Assembly (NCBI GenBank): GCA_023150215.1
Contig: JAKLLJ010000045.1
Location: 1-14,811 of the forward strand
DNA: 14,811 nt
DNA from: Thauera sp.
GTDB lineage: Bacteria > Pseudomonadota > Gammaproteobacteria > Burkholderiales > Rhodocyclaceae
Reading direction: 5' to 3'
Shown here in pieces: positions 1 through 5,687 of this stretch; position 1 is the stretch's first letter, and every line of letters begins with the position of its first letter. Made by a program: the position numbers and the translations under genes. The notes below the pieces were generated by a model. That model worked only from the letters and a program-made list of their open reading frames with translations, had not been told where the DNA came from and did not search any database.

Positions 1-23
1 GGAGCCGCCGCGGTCAGGCGCCC

Positions 24-48
24 TGTAGGAGCGGCGGAAGCCGCGAAC
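24..48 (+). repeat. REP element, single copy (GTAGGAGC family)
   Basis: A 25-base imperfect palindrome begins TGTAGGAGCGGCGG and ends AAGCCGCGAAC. It belongs to the same family as the copies near 2826, 5389, 5528, 5641 and 11067, and to the inverted copies near 2894, 5457, 5597 and 10997. It lies downstream of hemG in the 130-base non-coding left edge. A partner copy could lie outside the window. Nothing else was recognised in positions 1-130. Confidence 0.8.
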
Positions 49-130
49 CTCCCCCTCCCCCCGCTTCAATCTGCCGCCCGCATTCGGCGACCTACCGTGA
101 ACGCTCGCCGGCACCGACGGTACATCGACA

Positions 131-655
131 TCAGCCCGCGGCGATCCGCCGCGCAAAGGCTTCGACCTGCGCCCAGTCGGTGAAGTCGGTGACCGAGCGC
201 GGGTCGGTGGGGCCGCCGGTGATCCACATGATCAGGCGGATCATGTTGCGGTCGAAGAAGCCGTAGCGCGGGTATTCGATCTTGCCGCCGAAGATCTCCA
301 CCTGTTGCGGCTTCCAGCCGATCTGGCCGAGGAACTTGCGCACGTAGGGGTTGGTGTCGGCCTGGCGCTTGTGGGGCTTGCGGCCGACCGCATTGACCGA
401 GAAGAAGGCGTTCGGCCGCGCTTCGATTTCCGCATGGTGGCGGTCGATGAAGGCCTTCACCGCGGGGCGGTGGCGGCCGTAGCGGATGCTGGCGCCGATC
501 ACGACGCGGTCGCAGGCCTGCAGCTGTTCGGCAGTGGTCGATTCCACCTCGGCGAGCTCGACCTCGTGCCCGGCCGCGCGCGCAATGTCTGCGATGCATG
601 CGCATATCTCGCGCGTATGGCCGTCGATGCTGGAATACACGATCAGCAGTCGCAT
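131..655 (-). CDS. hemG: HemG-type menaquinone-dependent protoporphyrinogen IX dehydrogenase (long-chain flavodoxin family)
   Basis: This 174-residue protein is a flavodoxin-fold enzyme expected to oxidise protoporphyrinogen IX to protoporphyrin IX in haem synthesis, passing electrons to quinone at the inner membrane. The N-terminal FMN phosphate loop is visible (SSIDGHTREI, residues 8-17), then DRVVIGASIRYG (49-60). The central insertion that separates HemG from ordinary flavodoxins is present, with FSVN, RKP.KRQ.TNPY.RKFL, a G.I.YPRY..FDR segment, and IRLIM near the C-terminus. These match E. coli HemG (about 181 residues) closely from memory. The start is ATG at 653-655 with only a weak G-rich ribosome-binding site. 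It is the last gene of a minus-strand run, 34 bases after the small secreted protein gene, so cotranscription is plausible. A generic flavodoxin is the alternative, but the HemG-specific insertion argues against it. Confidence 0.85.
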   Translation of the reverse strand: MRLLIVYSSIDGHTREICACIADIARAAGHEVELAEVESTTAEQLQACDRVVIGASIRYGRHRPAVKAFIDRHHAEIEARPNAFFSVNAVGRKPHKRQADTNPYVRKFLGQIGWKPQQVEIFGGKIEYPRYGFFDRNMIRLIMWITGGPTDPRSVTDFTDWAQVEAFARRIAAG

Positions 656-689
656 GGTCGCTGCCCCCGAGCCATTCTCCGTCGGGCAA

Positions 690-1061
690 TCAGTTGCCGG
701 TGACGATGCCCTCGACCACCTTCTTGCCCTCGGAATACAGCGCCACCTGGCCGTCCTCGAGCTCGACGTTCATGCAGCCGGTGTTGCCCTTGAGCTTGCC
801 GTCCAGCCATTCGCGACAGTAGCGGGCCTGGTCATCGACCCACCAGCGCGCCTTGGCGCCGGTCGTGTCGGTGAGGGTGCCGTCGCTGCCGAACTTGAGC
901 GTGTACGCGGCTTCGGTGCGCAGATACACACCGATGAAGGTGGCGCCGGTCAGCAGCTTTTCGACCTCGGCCTTGTCGGTGATGAACTTCTGCGCCAAGG
1001 CACCGCTGGACGCGGTGGCAAGAGCGAGGGCGGCGAGGAGGGTGCGTGCAGTTTTCTGCAT
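690..1061 (-). CDS. small secreted (periplasmic) protein of unknown function
   Basis: This 123-residue protein has a clear Sec signal peptide: MQKTAR, a hydrophobic Leu/Ala stretch, and a likely cleavage after SSGALA at residue 23. The mature part is about 100 residues with two cysteines in the patterns W..D.ARYCREW and GNTGCMNVE, which could form a periplasmic disulfide. It also has a GT.T...G...W.VDDQ pattern seen in several small uncharacterised periplasmic families. I do not recognise a named family. The ATG at 1059-1061 is preceded by AAGGA at a good spacing (AAGGAAGACTTCG-ATG). It lies 63 bases after the qmcA-like gene and 34 bases before hemG on the same strand. No catalytic residues are evident. 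Confidence 0.75.
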   Translation of the reverse strand: MQKTARTLLAALALATASSGALAQKFITDKAEVEKLLTGATFIGVYLRTEAAYTLKFGSDGTLTDTTGAKARWWVDDQARYCREWLDGKLKGNTGCMNVELEDGQVALYSEGKKVVEGIVTGN

Positions 1062-1124
1062 CGAAGTCTTCCTTGTTAAGGACTGTTTGCGGTTGGTATT
1101 CAGGGGGAAAGCAAGCGAAGAGGC

Positions 1125-1994
1125 TCAGCCGCGCACGCCGAGCCTGCCGACGAGGCCGCGCAGGGCTTCATGCAGATCGGCGGGCATCACCACGAGCTTC
1201 GAGTTGTCCGATTCGCCGAGCTTCTCGAGCGCGGCGATGTATTTCTCGCCGAGCAGGTACATCATCGGCCCGGTCTGGTCGCCGATGCCCGCCGACACGC
1301 GGCGGATCGATTCGGCCGAGGCCTCGGCGAGCATCACCTGCGCATTGGCGTCGCGCTTGGCCGATTCGAGGCGCGCCTCGGCCTCGAGGATGGCGGCCTG
1401 CTTGGCCCCCTCGGCTTTGGTCACTGCGGCCTTGCGCTCACGCTCGGCAGCCGCCTGCAGTTCCATCGCGCGTTGCATGGATTGCGAGGGCTTGATGTCC
1501 TGGATCTCGACCGACTTCACGGTCAGGCCCCAGTCCACCGCCTCGTCGGCAATGCTCTCGCGCAGCCGCGCCTTGATCTTGTCGCGCGAGGACAACGCCT
1601 CGTCGAGCTCCATCTCGCCGACGATCGAGCGCAAGGTGGTCATGATCAGGTTGCGGATCGCCTCGGAGAAATCGGTCACCCCATACACCGCCTTGACCGG
1701 GTCGGTGACCTTCACGAAGGCGATTGCATTGGTCAGGATCACCGCATTGTCGCGGGTGATCACTTCCTGTTCCTGCACGTCGAGGATGATGTCCTTGGTC
1801 ACCAGCTTGTAGGCGACGCGATCGAGATAGGGAATCAGGATGTTGAGCCCGGGGCGCAGCGTGGCGTGGTACTTGCCCAGGCGTTCGACCACCCATTCCT
1901 CGCCCTGCGCAACCAGGCGCACGCCCTTGGCGATGGTGATGACGACGAAGATCAATACGGCAATTGCGATGGCCAGGCCTTCGGATGCGAACAC
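1125..1994 (-). CDS. qmcA: SPFH/Band 7 (stomatin/QmcA-like) membrane protease-associated scaffold protein
   Basis: This 289-residue protein has one N-terminal membrane segment (residues about 6-23), then an SPFH/Band 7 domain starting at VRLVAQGEEWVVERLGKY (about 26-43). Further SPFH signatures are LRPGLNILIPYLDRV, LDVQEQEVITRDNA, IRNLIMTTLRSIVGEMELDE, and WGL.VKSVEIQDI. A charged Ala/Glu/Arg-rich coiled coil follows (about 185-235), ending in a VVMPADL-type segment. It is close to E. coli QmcA (about 305 residues) in order and length. Family members oligomerise into membrane microdomain scaffolds and usually pair with an NfeD protein, and that gene lies 18 bases upstream here. The start codon is GTG (1992-1994), supported by AAGGA seven bases upstream. 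The orthologous role is inferred; the family call is firm. Confidence 0.9.
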   Translation of the reverse strand: MFASEGLAIAIAVLIFVVITIAKGVRLVAQGEEWVVERLGKYHATLRPGLNILIPYLDRVAYKLVTKDIILDVQEQEVITRDNAVILTNAIAFVKVTDPVKAVYGVTDFSEAIRNLIMTTLRSIVGEMELDEALSSRDKIKARLRESIADEAVDWGLTVKSVEIQDIKPSQSMQRAMELQAAAERERKAAVTKAEGAKQAAILEAEARLESAKRDANAQVMLAEASAESIRRVSAGIGDQTGPMMYLLGEKYIAALEKLGESDNSKLVVMPADLHEALRGLVGRLGVRG

Positions 1995-2012
1995 GTTGTT
2001 TTCCTTGATTGA

Positions 2013-2468
2013 TCAGGCTTTCGCCACCTTGACGTAGCTACCCTCGACGCTGACGACACGCACCCGCTCACCGGCGGCGATCGCGGTCTCGGCCACGCAC
2101 GCCCACTCATCGGCGCCCAGCACCGGGCGCTGGAAACGCACCTTGCCGCGCTCGAACGGGGCCACCGCACTCACCAGCAGGCCGACTTCGCCAATCACCT
2201 CGCCCGCTGCAGTGCCGATCAGGGTCTTGAAGCGGGACCGGCGCGCCACGCTGAACCACAGCACCGTCATCGCCATCGACGCGATCACCCAGGTCGCGAT
2301 CTGCGACGCCAGCACCATGTCCGGCACCGCAAGGAGCACGAGCCCGGTCAGCATCGCGCCGAGCCCGAACCAGATGATGAAGAAGGAAGGCACGGCGAGC
2401 TCGAGCAACACCAGTGCAAGGCCGGCGATCTCCCAATGCCACCATTCGAGAATCATCGAAGTGTCCAT
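2013..2468 (-). CDS. NfeD-family membrane protein (partner of SPFH protein)
   Basis: This 151-residue protein has three hydrophobic segments in the first half (about 9-28, 32-52 and 55-75) and a soluble C-terminal half (about 85-151). The C-terminal half has the shape of an NfeD OB-fold domain: IGEVGLLVSAVAPFERGKVRF, then a WACVAE..I..GERVRVVSVEG.YVKV ending. This is the short, protease-less NfeD type (E. coli YbbK-like), which forms a conserved two-gene unit with QmcA-like proteins, as here. The ATG at 2466-2468 lacks a clear ribosome-binding site. The in-frame ATG at 2454-2456 (Met5) has GGA upstream and may be the true start. The AT-rich DnaA-box region lies directly upstream. Confidence 0.87.
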   Translation of the reverse strand: MDTSMILEWWHWEIAGLALVLLELAVPSFFIIWFGLGAMLTGLVLLAVPDMVLASQIATWVIASMAMTVLWFSVARRSRFKTLIGTAAGEVIGEVGLLVSAVAPFERGKVRFQRPVLGADEWACVAETAIAAGERVRVVSVEGSYVKVAKA

Positions 2469-2578
2469 GGCCAGACTTTAACGCAGCTCAGCCGCGCGGT
2501 GGATCACAGGGTTCGATGCGCCCACCCGCCGGTGAGCATGGAGCGGTGGGAAAACTGTGGTCAAGGCAGGCATCGAAT

Positions 2579-2587
2579 TGTGGATAA
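2579..2587 (-). promoter_or_regulatory. perfect DnaA box (TTATCCACA on the minus strand)
   Basis: The plus strand reads TGTGGATAA, an exact match to the high-affinity E. coli DnaA 9-mer on the minus strand. It faces opposite to the box at 2703-2711, about 115 bases away, as R4 and R1 do in E. coli oriC. DnaA binding here is inferred from the motif only. Confidence 0.65.
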
Positions 2588-2702
2588 GTCGACGAGCGCG
2601 CGAAACCGGGATTTCCATCAACAAAGCATCCTTTGCTTCCACGGTCGTCACACACTGTTTTATGAAGTGGACAAGATCATGTTTCATATGAATTTTAGTG
2701 TG

Positions 2703-2711
2703 TTATCCACA
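2703..2711 (+). promoter_or_regulatory. perfect DnaA box (TTATCCACA on the plus strand)
   Basis: This is an exact TTATCCACA 9-mer inside an AT-rich stretch. It lies 16 bases from the tandem GATCTTT-type repeats, a spacing like that between the last 13-mer and box R1 of E. coli oriC. DnaA binding is inferred from the motif only. Confidence 0.7.
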
Positions 2712-2727
2712 GAATCTGTCGGTACAT

Positions 2728-2754
2728 GATCTTTATGATCTTTTAAATCTTTAA
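2728..2754 (+). repeat. three tandem 9-base AT-rich repeats (possible DNA-unwinding element)
   Basis: Three adjacent 9-mers fit RATCTTTNN: GATCTTTAT (2728-2736), GATCTTTTA (2737-2745) and AATCTTTAA (2746-2754). They resemble the GATCTNTT starts of the E. coli oriC 13-mers. Two GATC sites fall within them. A GTGTACAC palindrome follows at 2760-2767. Confidence 0.6.
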
Positions 2755-2774
2755 ATACTGTGTACACCAAGAAG

Positions 2775-2802
2775 CTGCCGCCCTTGCGGGCAAGGGCGGC
2801 AG
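2775..2802 (-). terminator. strong hairpin, candidate rdgC terminator
   Basis: CTGCCGCCCTTG (2775-2786) pairs perfectly with CAAGGGCGGCAG (2791-2802) around a four-base loop, giving a 12-bp stem. On the minus strand, the direction of rdgC, the stem is followed by CTTCTTGG, a weak pyrimidine tract rather than a clean U-run. It lies between the rdgC stop and the oriC-like region, so it could also shield that region from transcription. Termination is inferred. Confidence 0.5.
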
Positions 2803-2825
2803 TGAGGAACGATGAGAATCGCGTG

Positions 2826-2918
2826 TGTAGGAGCGCCGGAAGGCGCGAACGCTGCGGTTGGGTCGATCCGCACGCCGTTTATCGAAATGCCGTGTTCGCG
2901 CCTTCCGGCGCTCCTACA
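2826..2918. repeat. REP doublet (REPIN/BIME-like), 93 bases
   Basis: A direct copy at 2826-2850 (TGTAGGAGCGCC then GGAAGGCGCGAAC) and an inverted copy at 2894-2918 (GTTCGCGCC then TTCCGGCGCTCCTACA) are exact reverse complements. They flank a 43-base spacer, and the whole unit could fold into a long hairpin. It lies just downstream of the rdgC stop at 2937. Units of nearly the same length occur at 5389-5482 and 5528-5621. Confidence 0.85.
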
Positions 2919-2936
2919 TCAAGACCTGCACTGGAG

Positions 2937-3935
2937 TCAGAAGGGCGGGTCGTCAGCAGCAACGGTCTGCACGCCCGGCTTCTCGGCCTGCAGGCGCGGC
3001 AGTTCGGCACTCACGGCGCTGGTTTGTGCCGGCGTGCCTGCCAGCTCGCCGCCGAGCGCGGCGACGACTGCCGGCAGCAGGTGGGCAAGCTCACCGGTCA
3101 TCAGGGCGAATTCGGCGTTGAACAGCGCCTCGGCATCGTCCTTGTCACCCTCGCCAACCTGGTCGCGCACGATGTCGAGAAAGTCGAGACGCTTGATCTC
3201 GAGCTTTTCGGTGAGCACGAAGCTGATGCGGTCATCGAAGGTCAGCGCCAACCGGGTCGGCAGCTTGCCGGCCTCAAGGTGACCCTTGACCTCGTCGCCC
3301 TCGAGCGGGTGACGCACATAGCGCACCGCGGCCTTGTCCTCGGCCACCGAGCGCAGCTCGCAGTCCTGGTCGATCGTGAACCCCTCTGGCGCCTCGCCAC
3401 CGGCCAGCCAGCCGGCCATCGCGGAGGTCGGTGACAGCTCGGTACGCAGCAGGGTCAGCGGCAGGCTGTCGAGCGTGTGGCGCAGCTGCTCGAGCACATC
3501 CTCGGCCTTGCTCTGGCTGCCGGCATCGATCACCAGCCAGCCGTTGACCGGATCGATCCAGGCGAACATGCGGCGGCGGCGAGTGAACGCGCGCGGCAGC
3601 AGCTCCTGTGTGACCTGGTCGCGCAAGTCCTTCAGCTGCTTGCGGCCGAGCTTGTAGCCCTGCTGCTCGGCGAGCTCCTCGGCACGCTCGTCGGCCTCCT
3701 GCTTGACCACCGCCGAAGGCAGCAGGCGGTGCTCGAAGCCGAGGCAGATCAGGAACTGGCCGCCGACCGCATGCACCAGCACCTCGTTGCCGAGCGGCGA
3801 CAGCCAGCCGCGGCTCTCCATGTCCTGGCTGCCGCAGGGGTGGAAGGGCTTCTTCGCGAGCTGTTCCTCGAGGCGCTCGGCGCTCATGTCCCAAAGAGCG
3901 GGAAGGCGATAGACCTGCAGATTCTTGAACCACAT
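2937..3935 (-). CDS. rdgC: recombination-associated protein RdgC
   Basis: This 332-residue protein matches the ring-forming DNA-binding protein RdgC, which coats duplex DNA and modulates RecA activity on the nucleoid. The start MWFKNLQVYRL is the family N-terminus. Further signatures are EEQLAKKPFHPCGSQDM.S.GW..P, LICLGFEHRLLPS.VVKQE, LLPRAF.RRR.MFAWID..NGWLVID, GEAPEGFTIDQDCELR, KLPTRLALTFDDRISFVL and FALMTGELAHLLP. Reading upstream of ATG 3933-3935 stays open but adds 33 residues without family similarity. An AGGAAA ribosome-binding site precedes this ATG. Compared with the E. coli protein (about 303 residues), it has an extra Ala/Pro-rich tail of about 30 residues. It appears to be transcribed alone. 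Confidence 0.95.
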   Translation of the reverse strand: MWFKNLQVYRLPALWDMSAERLEEQLAKKPFHPCGSQDMESRGWLSPLGNEVLVHAVGGQFLICLGFEHRLLPSAVVKQEADERAEELAEQQGYKLGRKQLKDLRDQVTQELLPRAFTRRRRMFAWIDPVNGWLVIDAGSQSKAEDVLEQLRHTLDSLPLTLLRTELSPTSAMAGWLAGGEAPEGFTIDQDCELRSVAEDKAAVRYVRHPLEGDEVKGHLEAGKLPTRLALTFDDRISFVLTEKLEIKRLDFLDIVRDQVGEGDKDDAEALFNAEFALMTGELAHLLPAVVAALGGELAGTPAQTSAVSAELPRLQAEKPGVQTVAADDPPF

Positions 3936-3986
3936 GTCGGGGATGTTTCCTGTAGATGAAGTTGAAGGGCGAAAGCGGATACAGCG

Positions 3987-4001
3987 CGCAACAGTGTTGC
4001 G
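3987..4001. promoter_or_regulatory. palindrome upstream of rdgC (possible operator)
   Basis: CGCAACA and TGTTGCG form a perfect 7-bp inverted repeat around one central base, extended by two more pairs beyond a G-T position. It lies about 50 bases upstream of the rdgC start, in the 150-base gap between the DUF1857 gene and rdgC, where an rdgC promoter should be. The binding protein is unknown. No convincing -35/-10 pair was found nearby. Confidence 0.3.
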
Positions 4002-4085
4002 TGCCTGCACGCACCAACGGCTTCGCCGAGCCACGATGCGTTGGCATCGGCCCGCACGAAGGAGAAACGAAAGCTCAGCGTGGAA

Positions 4086-4553
4086 TCACTGCACCAGCCC
4101 GCCGGACTCGGCGATCATGCGGATCACGCGCACGGTGTCGACGTCGGACTGGTGGTAGGCCGAACGCACGAACTCCGCGTAGCGGCCATCCTCGCCGCCC
4201 TCGGGCAGCGAGGTGCGGTAGGCGAAGCGCAGGAACAGCGCGCCGGGCTCGGGCTCCTCGATTGTGATCGTCAGGCTGCCGCCGGCGTGTTGTTCGTTGG
4301 CTTCCGATTCGAAGCGGATCCAACGCAACGCCTCGAAAGTGACGCAATCGCGGATCACCGCGTTGCCGAAGTGCAGGTCGCGCACCAGCCGACCCGCGCT
4401 GCGCTCGATGATGCGGCAAGCTTCCAAGCCAGGCAGGAAGGCACGTGCATCCTCGGCACGGCAAAGCAGGCCGAACCACAGCTCTTCGCGTGAAAGCCGG
4501 GTCAGCAGGGGATTGGCGAGATCATTGACCTCGATCAGGTGTTCGAATTTCAA
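4086..4553 (-). CDS. DUF1857 (SRPBCC/AtaL-like) family protein
   Basis: This 155-residue protein has the DUF1857/AtaL-like pattern, a helix-grip (SRPBCC) fold that usually has a hydrophobic cavity: FEHLIEVND at the start, LSREELWFGLLCRAEDARAFLPGLE in the first helix region, then F.S.AN....GGSL.I.IEEPEPGALFLRF.Y and a C-terminal helix with S.VDTVRVIRMIAE. The ligand and role are unknown; the related AtaL acts in fungal polyketide synthesis, but that role should not be assumed here. The start codon is TTG (4551-4553), and a strong AGGAG six bases upstream supports it. It diverges from rsuA with only 69 bases between the starts, so the two may share a promoter region. Confidence 0.85.
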   Translation of the reverse strand: MKFEHLIEVNDLANPLLTRLSREELWFGLLCRAEDARAFLPGLEACRIIERSAGRLVRDLHFGNAVIRDCVTFEALRWIRFESEANEQHAGGSLTITIEEPEPGALFLRFAYRTSLPEGGEDGRYAEFVRSAYHQSDVDTVRVIRMIAESGGLVQ

Positions 4554-4622
4554 AGCTATCTCCTGAACGGGCAGGGCGGCAGTTTACCCGCTCGCACCGC
4601 GGGCCGGGATACCATGCGCCCC

Positions 4623-5360
4623 ATGCAACTCGAACGCCTCCTCCATGCCCAGGGTTTCGGCAGCCGCAAGGAATGCCGCGCCCTCATCCGTGCCGGCTAC
4701 GTCAGCGTCGCCGGCGAATCCTGTGACGATCCCAATGCGGATTTCGACCCCGGCAGCCGGGATGGTTCGCCCGGAATCGCCTTCTCGGTCGGCGACGAGC
4801 CTTGGCATTTTCGTGCCCAGTCCTACGTGGTACTGCACAAGCCTGCGGGCTATGAATGCTCGCAAAAGCCGACCTTCCATCCGTCGGTATTCACGCTGAT
4901 GCCGCCTCAACTGCTGAACCGCGGCGTGCAGTGCGTCGGGCGCCTCGACCAGGACACCACCGGGCTGCTGCTGCTGTCCGATGACGGCCAGTTCATTCAC
5001 CAATGGAGCTCGGGCAAGAAGCGCACGCCCAAGGTCTACGAAGTCACGCTCAAGCACGCGGTGGAGCCTGAATTCGCCGACCGGCTGGTGGCAGGTGTCG
5101 AACTCCACGATGAACCTGCCCCGATCGCAGCCGCCGCCTGTGAGCTCACCAGCCCGACCACGCTGCGGCTGACGATCTGCGAAGGCAAGTACCACCAGGT
5201 CAAGCGCATGGTCGGCGCCGCGGGCAACCGCGTCGAAGTGCTGCACCGCTGCCGCGTCGGCGGGCTCGACCTGCCGACCGAACTCGCACCCGGTCAGTGG
5301 CGTTGGCTCGAGGCGGAAGACCTTGCCCGCTTGGCCGACTACGCCGACCCTGAAGCCTGA
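4623..5360 (+). CDS. rsuA: 16S rRNA pseudouridine(516) synthase RsuA
   Basis: This 245-residue protein is expected to convert U516 of 16S rRNA to pseudouridine. An N-terminal S4-like RNA-binding part (residues 1-60) contains the pattern RLLHAQGFGSRKECRALIRAG. The catalytic domain begins at VLHKPAGYECS (70-80) and holds the family motif GRLDQDTTG at 106-114, with Asp109 as the likely catalytic aspartate. Later signatures are PKVYEVTL, LRLTICEGKYHQVKRM and a VGGLDL.TELAPGQWR ending, matching E. coli RsuA (231 residues). The ATG at 4623 fits the family start MRLDKF. An ATG at 4614 is in frame and has a GGGA five bases upstream, so it may be the real start. RluB/RluE are related alternatives, but length and S4 spacing favour RsuA. 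Confidence 0.9.
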   Translation: MQLERLLHAQGFGSRKECRALIRAGYVSVAGESCDDPNADFDPGSRDGSPGIAFSVGDEPWHFRAQSYVVLHKPAGYECSQKPTFHPSVFTLMPPQLLNRGVQCVGRLDQDTTGLLLLSDDGQFIHQWSSGKKRTPKVYEVTLKHAVEPEFADRLVAGVELHDEPAPIAAAACELTSPTTLRLTICEGKYHQVKRMVGAAGNRVEVLHRCRVGGLDLPTELAPGQWRWLEAEDLARLADYADPEA

Positions 5361-5388
5361 GCGCCACCACGCCGACTGGATGCAAAGC

Positions 5389-5482
5389 TGTAGGAGCACC
5401 GGAAGGCGCGAACGCAGCGGCGGCCATGGCGGTGCGCGGCGGGTGCGGCAAGGCCCGCTTCGCGGCTGCCGCCGCTCCTACA
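5389..5482. repeat. REP doublet, 94 bases
   Basis: A direct copy at 5389-5413 (TGTAGGAGCACC then GGAAGGCGCGAAC) pairs with an inverted copy at 5457-5482 (GCTTCGCGGCTG then CCGCCGCTCCTACA). The unit is the first half of an array filling the 327-base gap between rsuA and the outer-membrane protein gene. The two arms differ at several positions, so the pair is older or more diverged than the one at 2826. Confidence 0.8.
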
Positions 5483-5527
5483 GAAAAGCGTCATGCAGCG
5501 GTGGGGCTGTTGCGGGGGAGGTTCGCC

Positions 5528-5621
5528 TGCAGGAGCGGCTGAAGGCGCGAATGCGGCGTCGGTCGTCGTCACCCGCGTTGGTTGCTGCGCGGCCTGGTTC
5601 GCGGCTTCCGTCGCTCCTACC
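5528..5621. repeat. REP doublet, 94 bases
   Basis: A direct copy at 5528-5552 (TGCAGGAGCGGC then TGAAGGCGCGAAT) pairs with an inverted copy at 5597-5621 (GTTCGCGGCTTC then CGTCGCTCCTACC). It has the same overall length as the doublet at 5389 and begins 46 bases after it ends. Confidence 0.8.
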
Positions 5622-5640
5622 GATTCGGGTGCGGTGGTTT

Positions 5641-5665
5641 TGTAGGAGCGCCGGCAGGCGCGAAC
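5641..5665 (+). repeat. REP element, fifth unit of the array
   Basis: TGTAGGAGCGCC then GGCAGGCGCGAAC is identical to the copy at 11067-11091. It lies 22 bases beyond the stop of the outer-membrane protein gene at 5688 and could act as its transcript end or stabilising hairpin. That role is inferred from position. Confidence 0.8.
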
Positions 5666-5687
5666 ACCGCGGTCCTGTAAGCGGCGC

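Larger units (their letters stand above)
2556..2767. other. AT-rich DnaA-box region resembling a replication origin (oriC-like)
   Basis: This non-coding region between nfeD and the 3' end of rdgC is much richer in A and T than its surroundings. Read on the minus strand it runs as follows: an AT-rich block with tandem GATCTTT-type 9-mers (2728-2754), a DnaA box CTGTGGATAA (2703-2711), GATC and a TTCATATGAA palindrome (2683-2692), then an oppositely facing DnaA box TTATCCACA (2579-2587). Imperfect boxes are possible at 2556-2564 (TGTGGTCAA) and 2667-2675 (AGTGGACAA). The order of unwinding element, R1-like box and inverted R4-like box recalls E. coli oriC. No dnaA, dnaN, gyrB or mnmG is in the window, so it may instead be a DnaA-titrating or regulatory site. 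Confidence 0.45.

Noticed and set aside
853..2012. Two long plus-strand frames (853-1812 and 1170-2012)
   Set aside because: Both are antisense to the SPFH gene, which has a convincing family sequence, GTG start and ribosome-binding site.
2683..2692. TTCATATGAA and nearby sequence as a dif recombination site
   Set aside because: The 28-base XerCD arm pattern is not present; only a short palindrome is seen.
3936..4034. N-terminal extension of rdgC by 33 residues
   Set aside because: The RdgC family starts at MWFKNL, and the extension has no similarity. AGGAAA precedes the shorter start.
5389..5665. REP cluster as a CRISPR array
   Set aside because: Units alternate in orientation, vary in sequence and have G+C-rich related spacers; no cas genes are present.
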